In this document: one piece after another, positions 1 to 7,833 of the stretch
Layout of the letters: every line of letters begins with the position of its first letter
How positions within the stretch are numbered: the stretch's first letter is position 1
Source of the DNA: Pseudomonadota bacterium
GTDB lineage: Bacteria; Pseudomonadota; Alphaproteobacteria; Micropepsales; Micropepsaceae
DNA: 61,991 nucleotides
Direction of reading: 5' to 3'
Assembly (NCBI GenBank): GCA_018241025.1
Contig: JAFEEQ010000019.1
Coordinates: 1-61,991 of the forward strand
Notes under the pieces: generated by a model
Told to the model about the DNA's origin: nothing
Database searches by the model: none
Seen by the model: the letters and a program-made list of their open reading frames with translations, nothing else
Made by a program: the position numbers and the translations under genes

Positions 1-1
1 A

Positions 2-124
2 CCGGCCCGGAAAAACCCTCCAGCGCCACCGCTGAAGGCCAAATCCAGCAAGGCCGACAAGCCGCCTGCAACACTCAAACGCTCAAACGCGAATTATGCA
101 GCGATCCCCACGATGGGGAGGTGA
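2..124 (+). CDS. 3' end of an unidentified Lys/Pro/Ala-rich protein (partial)
   Basis: An open frame enters from the left edge and stops at 122-124, two bases before the stop of the convergent rsmE. The 40 visible residues are rich in Lys, Pro and Ala, as in a low-complexity C-terminal tail, and do not identify a family. A hairpin (TCCCCA, loop CGA, TGGGGA at 105-119) lies over the last codons and could help end transcription from either side. Shortness and low complexity mean the frame could be chance. Confidence 0.35.
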   Translation, partial: PARKNPPAPPLKAKSSKADKPPATLKRSNANYAAIPTMGR

Positions 125-125
125 A

Positions 126-869
126 TCAACGCCAATCGCCCCGGATCGATTGCCACAGCGTCAGCGCGGCGAGCGCGGCCGTGTCAGCGCGGAGGATACG
201 GGGCCCGAGCGAGACCGGGGTCACAAAGGACAACGCGCGCAAGGCTTCGCGTTCCGCAGGATCGAAGCCGCCTTCGGGGCCAGTAAAGATTGCGGCGGGT
301 CCGTCGGGCAAGGCCGCTTCGGCAAAAGAGGGCGCGCCGCCTTCGTCGCAAAAAATCAGAGTTCGGTCCTTCGGCCATTGGGCGAGGAGCTTGTCGAAGC
401 CGAGCGGCGCGCGGCACTCCGGCACATCGAGACGGTCGGATTGCTCGGCTGCCTCGACCGCGTTCGCGCGCATGCGCTCGAGATTGACGCGGGTGACGAT
501 GGTGCGTCGGGTAAAGACCGGCTGGAGCACCCGGACGCCGAGTTCGGTCGCCTTCTGCACGACATAATCGGCCGGCGTCTTCTTGATCGGCGCGAAGCAG
601 AGCCAGAGATCGGGAACGGATGTCTGCGGCACAGTCTGGCGCTCGCAGGCGAGTGTGCAGCTCCGCTTGGCGACGCCCGCAACGCGTGCGAGCCACTCGC
701 CGTCGGATCCGTTGAACAGGCTGACCCGATCGCCTGGCTTGGCGCGCATGACGCGCAGGAGATAGTGCGCCTGGCCGTCTTCGAGCAGGACGGTTTCGCC
801 GGCACGCAAGGGGCCCTCGACATGGAGCCGGACCTTGCCGCCTTCGTAACGCAGATCGCTGTCGGTCAT
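126..869 (-). CDS. rsmE: 16S rRNA (uracil-1498-N3)-methyltransferase RsmE
   Basis: This 247-residue protein has the usual RsmE length. It shows an N-terminal PUA-like part with SLFNGSDGEW, then the SPOUT methyltransferase part with KATELGV, IFTGPEGGF and the C-terminal LGPRILRADTAALAAL, which forms the knotted SAM site. It would methylate U1498 in the 30S decoding region using SAM, in the cytoplasm. It is divergent from ubiA with only about 40 bases between the starts, an arrangement common in alphaproteobacteria. The ATG at 869 gives a normal N-terminus. Nothing is odd about the gene. Confidence 0.93.
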   Translation of the reverse strand: MTDSDLRYEGGKVRLHVEGPLRAGETVLLEDGQAHYLLRVMRAKPGDRVSLFNGSDGEWLARVAGVAKRSCTLACERQTVPQTSVPDLWLCFAPIKKTPADYVVQKATELGVRVLQPVFTRRTIVTRVNLERMRANAVEAAEQSDRLDVPECRAPLGFDKLLAQWPKDRTLIFCDEGGAPSFAEAALPDGPAAIFTGPEGGFDPAEREALRALSFVTPVSLGPRILRADTAALAALTLWQSIRGDWR

Positions 870-909
870 GTGTTTTCGCTTCCCACCAAGACCTTGTAGT
901 GTGAGCCGT

Positions 910-1845
910 ATGAGCGAAACAACTGCGCGCCCCGCCGATGCCCTGAACCTGTCGCTGGTCGACCGGGCGCCCGCGGTGCTGCAGCCCTTTCTGCGGCTGA
1001 TGCGGCTCGACCGGCCGAGCCCGGTCTGGCTTCTGTTCCTGCCCTGTGTCTATGGACTCGTGCTTGGCGCGGTGGCGAGCGAACGGCCATTCTGGTCGTG
1101 GCACGATCTTTATCTTCTGGTGCTGTTCGCCATCGGCTCTGTGGTGATGCGCGGCGCGGGCTGCACCTATAACGACATCGTCGATCGCGATATCGATGCG
1201 CAGGTCGCGCGGACACGCGGGCGGCCGATCCCCTCGGGTGCGGTGAGCGTGCGGCAGGCCTGGCTGTTCCTCGGCGCACAGCTCGCGGCCGGATTGGCGG
1301 TGCTGATCCAGCTGGAGCCTTTCGCGATCGCGGTCGGTGCAGCGTCGCTGGTGTTGGTCGCGGCTTATCCCTTCATGAAGCGGATCACCTGGTGGCCGCA
1401 GGCCTGGCTGGGGTTGACCTTCAACTGGGGCGCACTCGTCGGCTTCGCGGCGCAGACCGGAAGGATCGACGCCGCGGACGCCCTGCTCTACGCCGGGTTG
1501 TTCTTCTGGACCCTCGGCTACGACACGATCTATGCGCTGCAGGACAAGGAGGACGATGCGCTGATCGGCGTGAAGTCGACGGCGCGGCTGTTCGGGGCGC
1601 GGGCGAAGGACTGGGTTCTGGGGTTCTATGCCGCGGCCTTCGCGCTCGTGCTGGCAGCAGGCTATGCGGACCACACCGGCTGGCCGTTTACATTCGTCAT
1701 GCTTGCAGCGGGCGGTCACATGCTGTGGCAGGCCCACACACTGCGGATCGACGACCCCGATAATTGCCTGCGGCTGTTCCGGGCCAATCGCGAAACCGGG
1801 TTGCTGATGGCCGCGGCATTCCTGCTTTCCAGCTGGTTCTGGTGA
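910..1845 (+). CDS. ubiA: 4-hydroxybenzoate polyprenyltransferase UbiA
   Basis: A 311-residue integral membrane prenyltransferase that would attach the polyprenyl chain to 4-hydroxybenzoate in ubiquinone synthesis. Both Asp-rich motifs are present: YNDIVDRDIDAQVARTRGRP near residue 90 and YALQDKEDDALIGVKSTA near 210, with about eight hydrophobic helices around them. The frame is open from 868, but the ATG at 910 gives the family N-terminus and a GTG at 901 is a weaker option. A ubiD-type decarboxylase lies 7.6 kb downstream, so two steps of the pathway are in the window but not in one operon. Confidence 0.93.
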   Translation: MSETTARPADALNLSLVDRAPAVLQPFLRLMRLDRPSPVWLLFLPCVYGLVLGAVASERPFWSWHDLYLLVLFAIGSVVMRGAGCTYNDIVDRDIDAQVARTRGRPIPSGAVSVRQAWLFLGAQLAAGLAVLIQLEPFAIAVGAASLVLVAAYPFMKRITWWPQAWLGLTFNWGALVGFAAQTGRIDAADALLYAGLFFWTLGYDTIYALQDKEDDALIGVKSTARLFGARAKDWVLGFYAAAFALVLAAGYADHTGWPFTFVMLAAGGHMLWQAHTLRIDDPDNCLRLFRANRETGLLMAAAFLLSSWFW

Positions 1846-1909
1846 CGGAGGGGAAACCCGCACGGAACTTCGCCCTTCGCAAGCGGGCCGAACGGCCTAT
1901 AATTGCTGC

Positions 1910-2866
1910 ATGTCACTGAACCGCTTCGAACCCGCGTCCGTCCTGTCGCCCGAAGAAATGGCGCAGGTGCGCGCGCGCTCCGACCTCAAGGGGCTGTGGT
2001 GTGTGTTTCATGCCTGGGCGGTGATCGGGCTGTCGATGGCGCTCTATGCGGTGTGGCCCAATCCGCTGACCTTCATCGCCGCCGTCGTGCTGATCGGCAG
2101 TCGGCAGCTCGGCCTTGCCATACTAATGCACGACGCGGCGCACGGCGTTCTGATGCGTACGCATTGGCTGAACGAGTGGGTCGGACAATGGCTTTGTGCC
2201 TATCCGACCATGGGCGAGATGATCGCCTATCGCCATTATCACCTCGTCCACCATCGCCGCACCCAGCAGGCGGACGATCCGGATCTCGGCCTTTCGGCGA
2301 AATTCCCGATCACGCGGGAGAGCTTCCGCCGCAAGATGGTGCGAGACCTGACCGGGCAGACGGGTTTCAAGCAGCGCAAGGCGCAGTTCCTGCGCTCGCT
2401 CGGCCAGCCGGGGATGACGTTCTCGCAGCGCACGAAATTCTTCTGGGACCGGATCGGACGGCAATATCTGGTGCAGCTCATCCTGCTGGCGCTGATGACG
2501 GCATTCGGCAAGCCGCATTACTTCCTGATGTTCTGGGTCCTGCCCAACATCACCTGGCACATGGCGATCACCCGCGTGCGCAACATCGCCGAGCACGCGA
2601 TGGTTCCGGATAACAACGATGTCTTCCGCAATGCGCGCACGACTTATGCCACTTGGCCGGTGCGGGCGCTGGTCGCGCCCTATTGGGTTAACTATCACGT
2701 CGATCACCATCTGATGTTCTACGTGCCCTGCTACAACCTGCCGAAGCTGCACAGGCTGCTGCTCGAAAAGGGGCTGGGGCCGAAGATGGAGATCCAGCCC
2801 GGCTATGTCGCCATGCTGAAGCTGGCAACGAGCAAGCCGCCGCGCCCGATGGCCGCCGCGGCCTGA
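1910..2866 (+). CDS. fatty acid desaturase family protein
   Basis: A 318-residue membrane di-iron protein with the three histidine boxes of the desaturase/hydroxylase superfamily: HDAAH near residue 74, HYHLVHH near 110 and HVDHH near 265. Hydrophobic stretches separate the boxes. The substrate cannot be told; acyl-lipid desaturases, carotenoid hydroxylases and ketolases share this pattern. It follows ubiA by about 65 bases on the same strand and its stop directly abuts the stop of convergent rsgA. The ATG at 1910 is preceded by AT-rich DNA rather than a clear ribosome-binding site. Confidence 0.85.
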   Translation: MSLNRFEPASVLSPEEMAQVRARSDLKGLWCVFHAWAVIGLSMALYAVWPNPLTFIAAVVLIGSRQLGLAILMHDAAHGVLMRTHWLNEWVGQWLCAYPTMGEMIAYRHYHLVHHRRTQQADDPDLGLSAKFPITRESFRRKMVRDLTGQTGFKQRKAQFLRSLGQPGMTFSQRTKFFWDRIGRQYLVQLILLALMTAFGKPHYFLMFWVLPNITWHMAITRVRNIAEHAMVPDNNDVFRNARTTYATWPVRALVAPYWVNYHVDHHLMFYVPCYNLPKLHRLLLEKGLGPKMEIQPGYVAMLKLATSKPPRPMAAAA

Positions 2867-3940
2867 TCATTCCTCGCCCATCTTGAAGCGCATCCGCGCG
2901 CGGCCTTCCTTGTGCTTGCGCACCCGATCGCGCCGCGTCTCCATGCGGGCCTGCCAATCTTCCTTGTTGTGCTCGAAGCGAAGCTCCTTCTGAAGCTTGC
3001 GCCACGCTTCCCAGCGATCATCGGGAAGCGAGCCATCCGCACGCGCGGCACGGACGGCGCATTCGGGCTCATCGCGATGGCGGCAATCGCCAAAGCGGCA
3101 TTGCGCAATGAGCGCCTCGATCTCCGGGAAGGCCGAGGAGACACCGCTCTCGGCATCCCACAGGCCAAGCTCGCGCATGCCGGGGGTGTCGAGAATGAGC
3201 GCGCCGGACGGCAGCAGGATCAACTCGCGATGCGTGGTGGTGTGGCGGCCGCGCTGGCCGTCGGCACTGATCGCACGTGTCTCCATCAAACTTTCGCCGG
3301 CAAGCGCGTTGACGAGGGTCGACTTGCCGACGCCGGAACTGCCCAGCACGACGGCGGTCGTACCCGGAGAAAGCCCGGCGCGCAGGGCGTCGAGCCCCTG
3401 CCCCGTCAGCGCCGAGATGGCGTGGACAGGGACGCCGAAGGCGACGCTCTCGACCTCGGCGACACAGGCTTCGACATCGGTGCAGGCATCCGCCTTGGTG
3501 AGGACGATGACCGGCGAGGCACCGCTTTCCCAGGCGGCGGCGAGATAGCGCTCGATCCGCCGCAGGTTGAGGTCGCCGTTGAGCGAGGACACGAGCAGCG
3601 CGAGGTCGGCATTCGCCGCCACAATCTGGCCGCGCGGCGCGCCGGGACCCGCGGCCTTGCGGATGAAGGTCGACCTTCGCGGCAGCACGGCGCGGATCTG
3701 CGCCATGCCGTCGCCGGCGGGCAACGCAACCGCCACCCAGTCTCCCGTGACCGGATAGCCGCCCTCTTCCGCGTCGTGGGCGAATTTGCCCGCGAGCGTC
3801 GCGGCCCGCTCGCCTTGATCGGTGACGACCTCGTAGAGGCCGCGTTGCTGCACGACGACACGCGCCGGGACGAGGCCGGCGGCGTCATGCGATTGGAATT
3901 GGAGGCGGAGCAGGTCGCTCCAGCCGAAACGTTCGAGCAC
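2867..3940 (-). CDS. rsgA: small ribosomal subunit biogenesis GTPase RsgA
   Basis: A circularly permuted GTPase of 357 residues that acts in late 30S maturation. The G motifs appear in permuted order: VLTKAD (G4), then GSSGVGKSTLVNAL (G1), the TTTHRE switch and DTPGMRELGL (G3). A C-terminal zinc-knuckle region has CRFGDCRHRDEPEC. I place the start at the GTG at 3940, because AAAGGA sits 7-8 bases upstream and the length then matches the family. An upstream TTG at 4033 would add an unlikely Pro-rich tail. A 14-codon ORF with a strong ribosome-binding site lies just upstream (3999-4043). Confidence 0.9.
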   Translation of the reverse strand: MLERFGWSDLLRLQFQSHDAAGLVPARVVVQQRGLYEVVTDQGERAATLAGKFAHDAEEGGYPVTGDWVAVALPAGDGMAQIRAVLPRRSTFIRKAAGPGAPRGQIVAANADLALLVSSLNGDLNLRRIERYLAAAWESGASPVIVLTKADACTDVEACVAEVESVAFGVPVHAISALTGQGLDALRAGLSPGTTAVVLGSSGVGKSTLVNALAGESLMETRAISADGQRGRHTTTHRELILLPSGALILDTPGMRELGLWDAESGVSSAFPEIEALIAQCRFGDCRHRDEPECAVRAARADGSLPDDRWEAWRKLQKELRFEHNKEDWQARMETRRDRVRKHKEGRARMRFKMGEE

Positions 3941-3998
3941 GATGAATTCCTTTGTCAGAGCCTGACGGCGCCGGCGCAGGTATTCCGTGTACGGACGG

Positions 3999-4043
3999 TT
4001 AGGCGGCGGCGCGACGGAGGGCGGGTTGCACAACGACAGTCAT
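3999..4043 (-). CDS. possible 14-residue leader peptide upstream of rsgA
   Basis: On the minus strand an ATG at 4043 lies six bases after AGGAGG and opens a 14-codon ORF reading MTVVVQPALRRAAA before a TAA. It ends about 59 bases before the chosen GTG start of rsgA. The ribosome-binding site is better than that of most genes here, which is why I list it. Adjacent Arg and Ala codons at the end could serve attenuation or coupling, but no terminator/antiterminator pair is evident. The role is inference only. Confidence 0.3.
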   Translation of the reverse strand: MTVVVQPALRRAAA

Positions 4044-4122
4044 GGAGCGCCTCCTTGGGTTCGCGCGACGGTGCAGAAGGTAAGGCTGGCGCCGGCCCGC
4101 GTCAATCGACTAGGACTGGTGG

Positions 4123-4767
4123 ATGACCGATCCCGCCGCCTTCATCGAGGCCAATACCGCGTTCATCGCGCCGCCACTGGTGCCGGAGGTGAAGCTGCAT
4201 CTCGCCACCGAGGTCGTGCCGCTGTGGCGGCTGACCGAGGAGGAGTTGCAGGCGCAGGGCGTGCCGCCGCCTTATTGGGCGTTCGCCTGGGCCGGTGGTC
4301 AGGCGCTGGCACGCTATGTGCTCGATCATCCGGTCGCCGTTCGCGGCAAGACGGTGCTCGATTTCGGGTCAGGGTCCGGGCTCGTCGCCATCGCCGCGGC
4401 GAAGGCGGGCGCGGAGCGGGTGACGGCAGCCGACATCGATCCCTTCGCCAATGCGGCGATCAAGCTGAATGCGGTGGCGAACGGCGCCATCGTGCATGCG
4501 ACGGCGGACGAGCTGATCGGGTCCGACGGAAACTGGCGCACCATCCTGGTCGGGGACATGTGCTACGAGCGGCCGCTGGCGGAGCGTTTGCTGGAATGGC
4601 TCGTCGATCGCGCGCATCGCGGCGCTCTGGTGCTGCTCGGCGATCCTGGGCGGAGCTATTTTCCGAAAGGCCGGGTCGAGAAGCTCGAGGGCTATCAGGT
4701 GCAGACGACGCGCGATCTCGAGGATCGCGAGATCCGCGATACGGGCGTCTATCGGCTGATCGCGTAG
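4123..4767 (+). CDS. class I SAM methyltransferase, METTL20-type (ETF-beta lysine methyltransferase-like)
   Basis: A 214-residue Rossmann-fold methyltransferase. The SAM loop [19 protein letters not shown] is near residue 85, followed by the acidic AADIDPFA. The N-terminus ([17 protein letters not shown]) and [18 protein letters not shown] are typical of bacterial relatives of METTL20, which trimethylate lysines of the electron transfer flavoprotein beta subunit; some are annotated as nicotinamide N-methyltransferase-like. Acyl-CoA dehydrogenases, whose electrons go to ETF, are encoded elsewhere in the window. It stops one base before the stop of the convergent citrate-synthase-like gene. The substrate is inferred from similarity only. 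Confidence 0.8.
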   Translation: MTDPAAFIEANTAFIAPPLVPEVKLHLATEVVPLWRLTEEELQAQGVPPPYWAFAWAGGQALARYVLDHPVAVRGKTVLDFGSGSGLVAIAAAKAGAERVTAADIDPFANAAIKLNAVANGAIVHATADELIGSDGNWRTILVGDMCYERPLAERLLEWLVDRAHRGALVLLGDPGRSYFPKGRVEKLEGYQVQTTRDLEDREIRDTGVYRLIA

Positions 4768-4768
4768 C

Positions 4769-5980
4769 TCAGCGTCCGCGCCGCGGCGCCGGAGATGGAC
4801 CGGTGTAGCGGGCGCGGGGCCGGATGAGTTTTTTGCTTTCGAACTGTTCGGTGGCGTGGGCGACCCAGCCGGCGACGCGGCTGATGGCGAAGAGCGTCGT
4901 TTCGCTGCCGACGGGAAGATCGAGGAAGCGGCGCATCACGGCCTGGGCATAGTCGATATTCACGAAGGCGCCGGTCGCCTCGGCGATGCGTTCGGGAATT
5001 TCGATGGTGAGCCGCGGGTCGGCGCCGAGCGCGATCAGGCGGTCGAGCAGATGCTGGGCGCGCGGATCGCCATTGGCGTAGACCATGTGTCCGAAGCCGG
5101 GGAAGCGTTCGCCGAGGGCGACGCGCTCGCGCACGATGGTGGCGATGTCGCCTTCGAGAAAGGTGTCGAGCAGCTTGGCGGCGAGCGGGCCTACACCGCC
5201 ATGGCGCGGACCCTTCAGCGTCACCATGCCGGCGATCACCGCATCGTAGAGGCTGACACCTGTCGAGGCGGCGACGCGGGCGGCGAAGGTCGAGGCGTTG
5301 AGTTCGTGATCGGCGAGCAGGACGAGCGCGCGGCGGATGAGGTCCTCAGCATGCTTGTGCTTTGGCGCCCAGGCGCGGGCGATCAGCTTGTGGACCGGTT
5401 CGCTCGACGGCTCGGAGCCGGACATCACCGCCGCGGCGAGGCGCAGGATGCGCGCACCGGTCGCCGCCCTGCCCTCGCTCACCCAGTTGTAGGCGCGCGG
5501 ATCGGCTTCGGCGGCGTGGGCGAGCACGGCAACGGCACGGTCGATCGGCGGCGCAGTTTCCGTCGCATCCATGATCGCGCGCATGGTGGGCGAGACGATG
5601 GGCAGGTTCGACCGGGCGAAAGGATCGGCGGATTTCGAATCCCAGAGCAGGCTGGCGCATTGCTCGAAGGTCGCGGTCTCGGCCAGCGTCACGGCACGGA
5701 CGCCGCGATAGATCGGGCCCTCCTCGGTGATCGTCGACACCGCGCTGTCCATCACCGGCAAATCGGCGGACTTGAGGCCCTGGGTCTCGATCAGCGGCGT
5801 GCGGCGGTTCTTGAGGCTGCGGACATCCTCGGCACGGTAGCGGCGGCTGCGCGGGTTCTCGCCCGGCTCGGAGCGGATCAGGCCCCGGGAGACATAGGCG
5901 TAGAGCGTCGCTGGGGAGACGGCGAGTTCCGATGCGGCCTCACGGGCAGAGAGGTAAAGCGGCTCGTCGAGATTTTTCAT
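4769..5980 (-). CDS. citrate synthase family protein with N-terminal helix-turn-helix
   Basis: A 403-residue fusion. Residues about 8-60 form a MerR/excisionase-type helix-turn-helix (LSAREAASELAVSPATLYAY, then a wing with RSRRYRAEDVRSL). The rest is citrate synthase fold with GPRHGGVGPLA, GFGHMVYANGDPRAQ and NIDYAQAV, which supply the two His and the Asp of the active site. It may condense acetyl-CoA or propionyl-CoA with oxaloacetate, or act as a metabolite-sensing regulator. I use the ATG at 5980; a TTG at 5998 would add six residues and overlap the palindrome. It is divergent from a second citrate-synthase-like gene. Confidence 0.82.
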   Translation of the reverse strand: MKNLDEPLYLSAREAASELAVSPATLYAYVSRGLIRSEPGENPRSRRYRAEDVRSLKNRRTPLIETQGLKSADLPVMDSAVSTITEEGPIYRGVRAVTLAETATFEQCASLLWDSKSADPFARSNLPIVSPTMRAIMDATETAPPIDRAVAVLAHAAEADPRAYNWVSEGRAATGARILRLAAAVMSGSEPSSEPVHKLIARAWAPKHKHAEDLIRRALVLLADHELNASTFAARVAASTGVSLYDAVIAGMVTLKGPRHGGVGPLAAKLLDTFLEGDIATIVRERVALGERFPGFGHMVYANGDPRAQHLLDRLIALGADPRLTIEIPERIAEATGAFVNIDYAQAVMRRFLDLPVGSETTLFAISRVAGWVAHATEQFESKKLIRPRARYTGPSPAPRRGR

Positions 5981-5981
5981 A

Positions 5982-6008
5982 TTGATTATGCTAATCAAGA
6001 TTGATCAA
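5982..6008. promoter_or_regulatory. palindromic operator candidate between divergent citrate synthase genes
   Basis: The spacer between the two divergent genes contains a perfect inverted repeat, TTGATTA / TAATCAA with a 3-base TGC centre (5982-5998), followed two bases later by the 8-base palindrome TTGATCAA (6001-6008). Both share the TTGAT half-site. The leftward protein carries a helix-turn-helix domain, so autoregulation of both genes is a natural reading. No binding is shown by sequence alone. Confidence 0.5.
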
Positions 6009-6060
6009 TACGTCCAGCCGTCCAATCTTTGCTGCGATGCAACTGAGATCGGAGAGGCAC

Positions 6061-7149
6061 ATGACCATTCAGACCACCACCCCCATCGGCCTCGACGGGG
6101 TTCCGGCCGCAGAAACCGCGCTCAGCGAGGTCAACGGACAGAAGGGCGAATTGATCATCGCCGGCGAGCGGGTGGCGGACCTCGCCGCCAAATCCAGTTT
6201 CGAGGGCGCCACCGCACGGCTGTGGACCGCGGCGACCGAGACGCCGATCAGCGAGGCCGAGGTGCGGGCGGCGCTGGGCGAGGCCCGGGTGCGGGCTTTC
6301 GCGCGGCTGAACCAGTTCCTGGCGGCGAGCGAGGGGCTTTCCATCGTCGACGGCTTCCGGGCTGCGGTCGCAACGCTCCGCGCCGAGCATGGGCTGACGC
6401 ATGACGCGACCATCCTCGGCGCCCTGCCCGTCATCGTCGGTGCGCTGGTGCAGCGCGCTGCCGGCAAGCAGCCGCATATTCCGAACGCCAAGCTGAGCCA
6501 TGCCGCCGACACGCTGTCGATGCTGCATGGAAGGGCACCGAACGCGGCGGAGACGGCGGCGCTCGACGCCTATTTCGTCACGGTGTGCGATCACGGGATG
6601 AATGCCTCGACCTTCGCCGCGCGCGTCGTGGCATCGACCCAGGCCGATCTGTTCTGTGCGATCACCGCAGGCTATTGCGCCCTGACCGGGCCACTGCATG
6701 GCGGTGCGCCGGAGCCGGTGCTGGAGATGCTCGACGCCATCGGCACCCGCGAGCGGATCAAGCCGTGGATCGACGATGCGCTGGCGCGCGGCGAGCGGCT
6801 GATGGGCTTCGGCCACCGCGTCTACAAGGTGCGCGATCCGCGTGCCGACGTGCTCAAGACCGCGGTCGGAAAGCTGGCGAGCAATGCCATCGACATGCCC
6901 TTCGCGGCGGAGGTCGAGGCCTATGCGCGCGAGGCACTGCGGCGGAAGAAGCCGGACCATCCGCTCGACACCAATGTCGAATTCTTCACCGCGATCCTGC
7001 TCGATGCGCTGCAGATCCCGCGCCAGGCGTTCACGCCGATCTTCGCGACGGCGCGCGCCGCGGGATGGACGGCGCATGCGCGCGAACAGCAGCGGCGCGG
7101 ACGCTTGTTGCGGCCGGGATCGGTCTATATCGGCGAGATGCCGGCGTAG
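6061..7149 (+). CDS. citrate synthase / 2-methylcitrate synthase family protein
   Basis: A 362-residue citrate-synthase-fold protein without the N-terminal DNA-binding domain of its divergent neighbour. Active-site histidines are visible at H213 (GPLHGGA) and H252 (GFGHRVYK). At the position of the catalytic Asp the protein has Glu (NVEFFTA, E307) where the usual sequence is NVDF. The ATG at 6061 follows GGAGAGG at good spacing; the open frame begins at 6001 but that would start inside the palindromic region. It could be a methylcitrate synthase or a paralogue with altered activity. Confidence 0.83.
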   Translation: MTIQTTTPIGLDGVPAAETALSEVNGQKGELIIAGERVADLAAKSSFEGATARLWTAATETPISEAEVRAALGEARVRAFARLNQFLAASEGLSIVDGFRAAVATLRAEHGLTHDATILGALPVIVGALVQRAAGKQPHIPNAKLSHAADTLSMLHGRAPNAAETAALDAYFVTVCDHGMNASTFAARVVASTQADLFCAITAGYCALTGPLHGGAPEPVLEMLDAIGTRERIKPWIDDALARGERLMGFGHRVYKVRDPRADVLKTAVGKLASNAIDMPFAAEVEAYAREALRRKKPDHPLDTNVEFFTAILLDALQIPRQAFTPIFATARAAGWTAHAREQQRRGRLLRPGSVYIGEMPA

Positions 7150-7781
7150 CGTTTCACGAGCGGTTTCGCGGGATTACCCACCACGGTGGTGTCCGGTGCC
7201 ACGTCGCGGATGACGACGGCGCCGGCGCCGACCGTGGCGCGGGCACCGATGCGGACGCCTGGCACGACGGAGGCGCCGACGCCGATGAAGGCGTCTTCCC
7301 CGACATGGACGCCGCCGGCGAAGTGCACGCCGGGCGCGATGTTCACGCCGTCGTCGAGGACATTGTCGTGATCGATGGTCGCGCCGGTGTTGACGATGCA
7401 GAAGCGGCCGATTTTCGCGCGGACGCCGGCCACGGCATTGGCGGCCAGAAAGCTCCCGGAACCGATCTCCGCAGACTGCGAGACGACGGCGGCGGGATGA
7501 ATGACGGTCGCGAGAATGCCGCCGAAGCTCAGCACCTTGAGCGACAGGCTGCGACGGAATGCTGCCGAGCCAGCGCCGATGATGATTGCGAACTGGGCGA
7601 CGAACTCGCGGTTGTCGAGCAAGCCGATATCGCCGAGCCGGATGAGACCGCTGCCCGGATTGCCCGCATCCGCGTCGGCGGACAGCCAGCCCGCGACCGG
7701 CAGTTCCGCCGCGTGGCAGGCATCGAAGATCACCGAGGCCTGGCCGCCGGAGCCCGCATTGACGATCACCACACTCCGCAT
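7125..7781 (-). CDS. NeuD/PglB/VioB-family sugar O/N-acetyltransferase
   Basis: A 218-residue protein with an N-terminal nucleotide-sugar-binding half (MRSVVIVNAGSGGQ) and a C-terminal left-handed beta-helix of hexapeptide repeats (IGRFCIVNTGATIDHDNVLD, then VHVGEDAFIGVGASVVPGV). Enzymes of this type acetylate amino-sugars or sialic-acid-like sugars on the way to surface glycans. Its 3' end overlaps the 3' end of the convergent citrate-synthase-like gene by 25 bases. No other sugar-nucleotide genes lie beside it, so the acceptor is unknown. I use the ATG at 7781; a GTG at 7787 is possible. Confidence 0.82.
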   Translation of the reverse strand: MRSVVIVNAGSGGQASVIFDACHAAELPVAGWLSADADAGNPGSGLIRLGDIGLLDNREFVAQFAIIIGAGSAAFRRSLSLKVLSFGGILATVIHPAAVVSQSAEIGSGSFLAANAVAGVRAKIGRFCIVNTGATIDHDNVLDDGVNIAPGVHFAGGVHVGEDAFIGVGASVVPGVRIGARATVGAGAVVIRDVAPDTTVVGNPAKPLVKRYAGISPI

Positions 7782-7833
7782 GGCCACGAGTGTAAGGCGG
7801 ATCGCGGCCTTGCGGAAACTGTGCCTGCCGGGG

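Noticed and set aside
184..1863. 559-codon minus-strand frame across rsmE and ubiA
   Set aside because: It runs antisense to ubiA and out of frame with rsmE, with Arg/Pro-rich low-complexity translation; a GC-rich shadow.
5982..5998. FNR/CRP box in the citrate synthase spacer
   Set aside because: The half-sites TTGAT and ATCAA are seven bases apart instead of four; a separate palindromic operator fits better.
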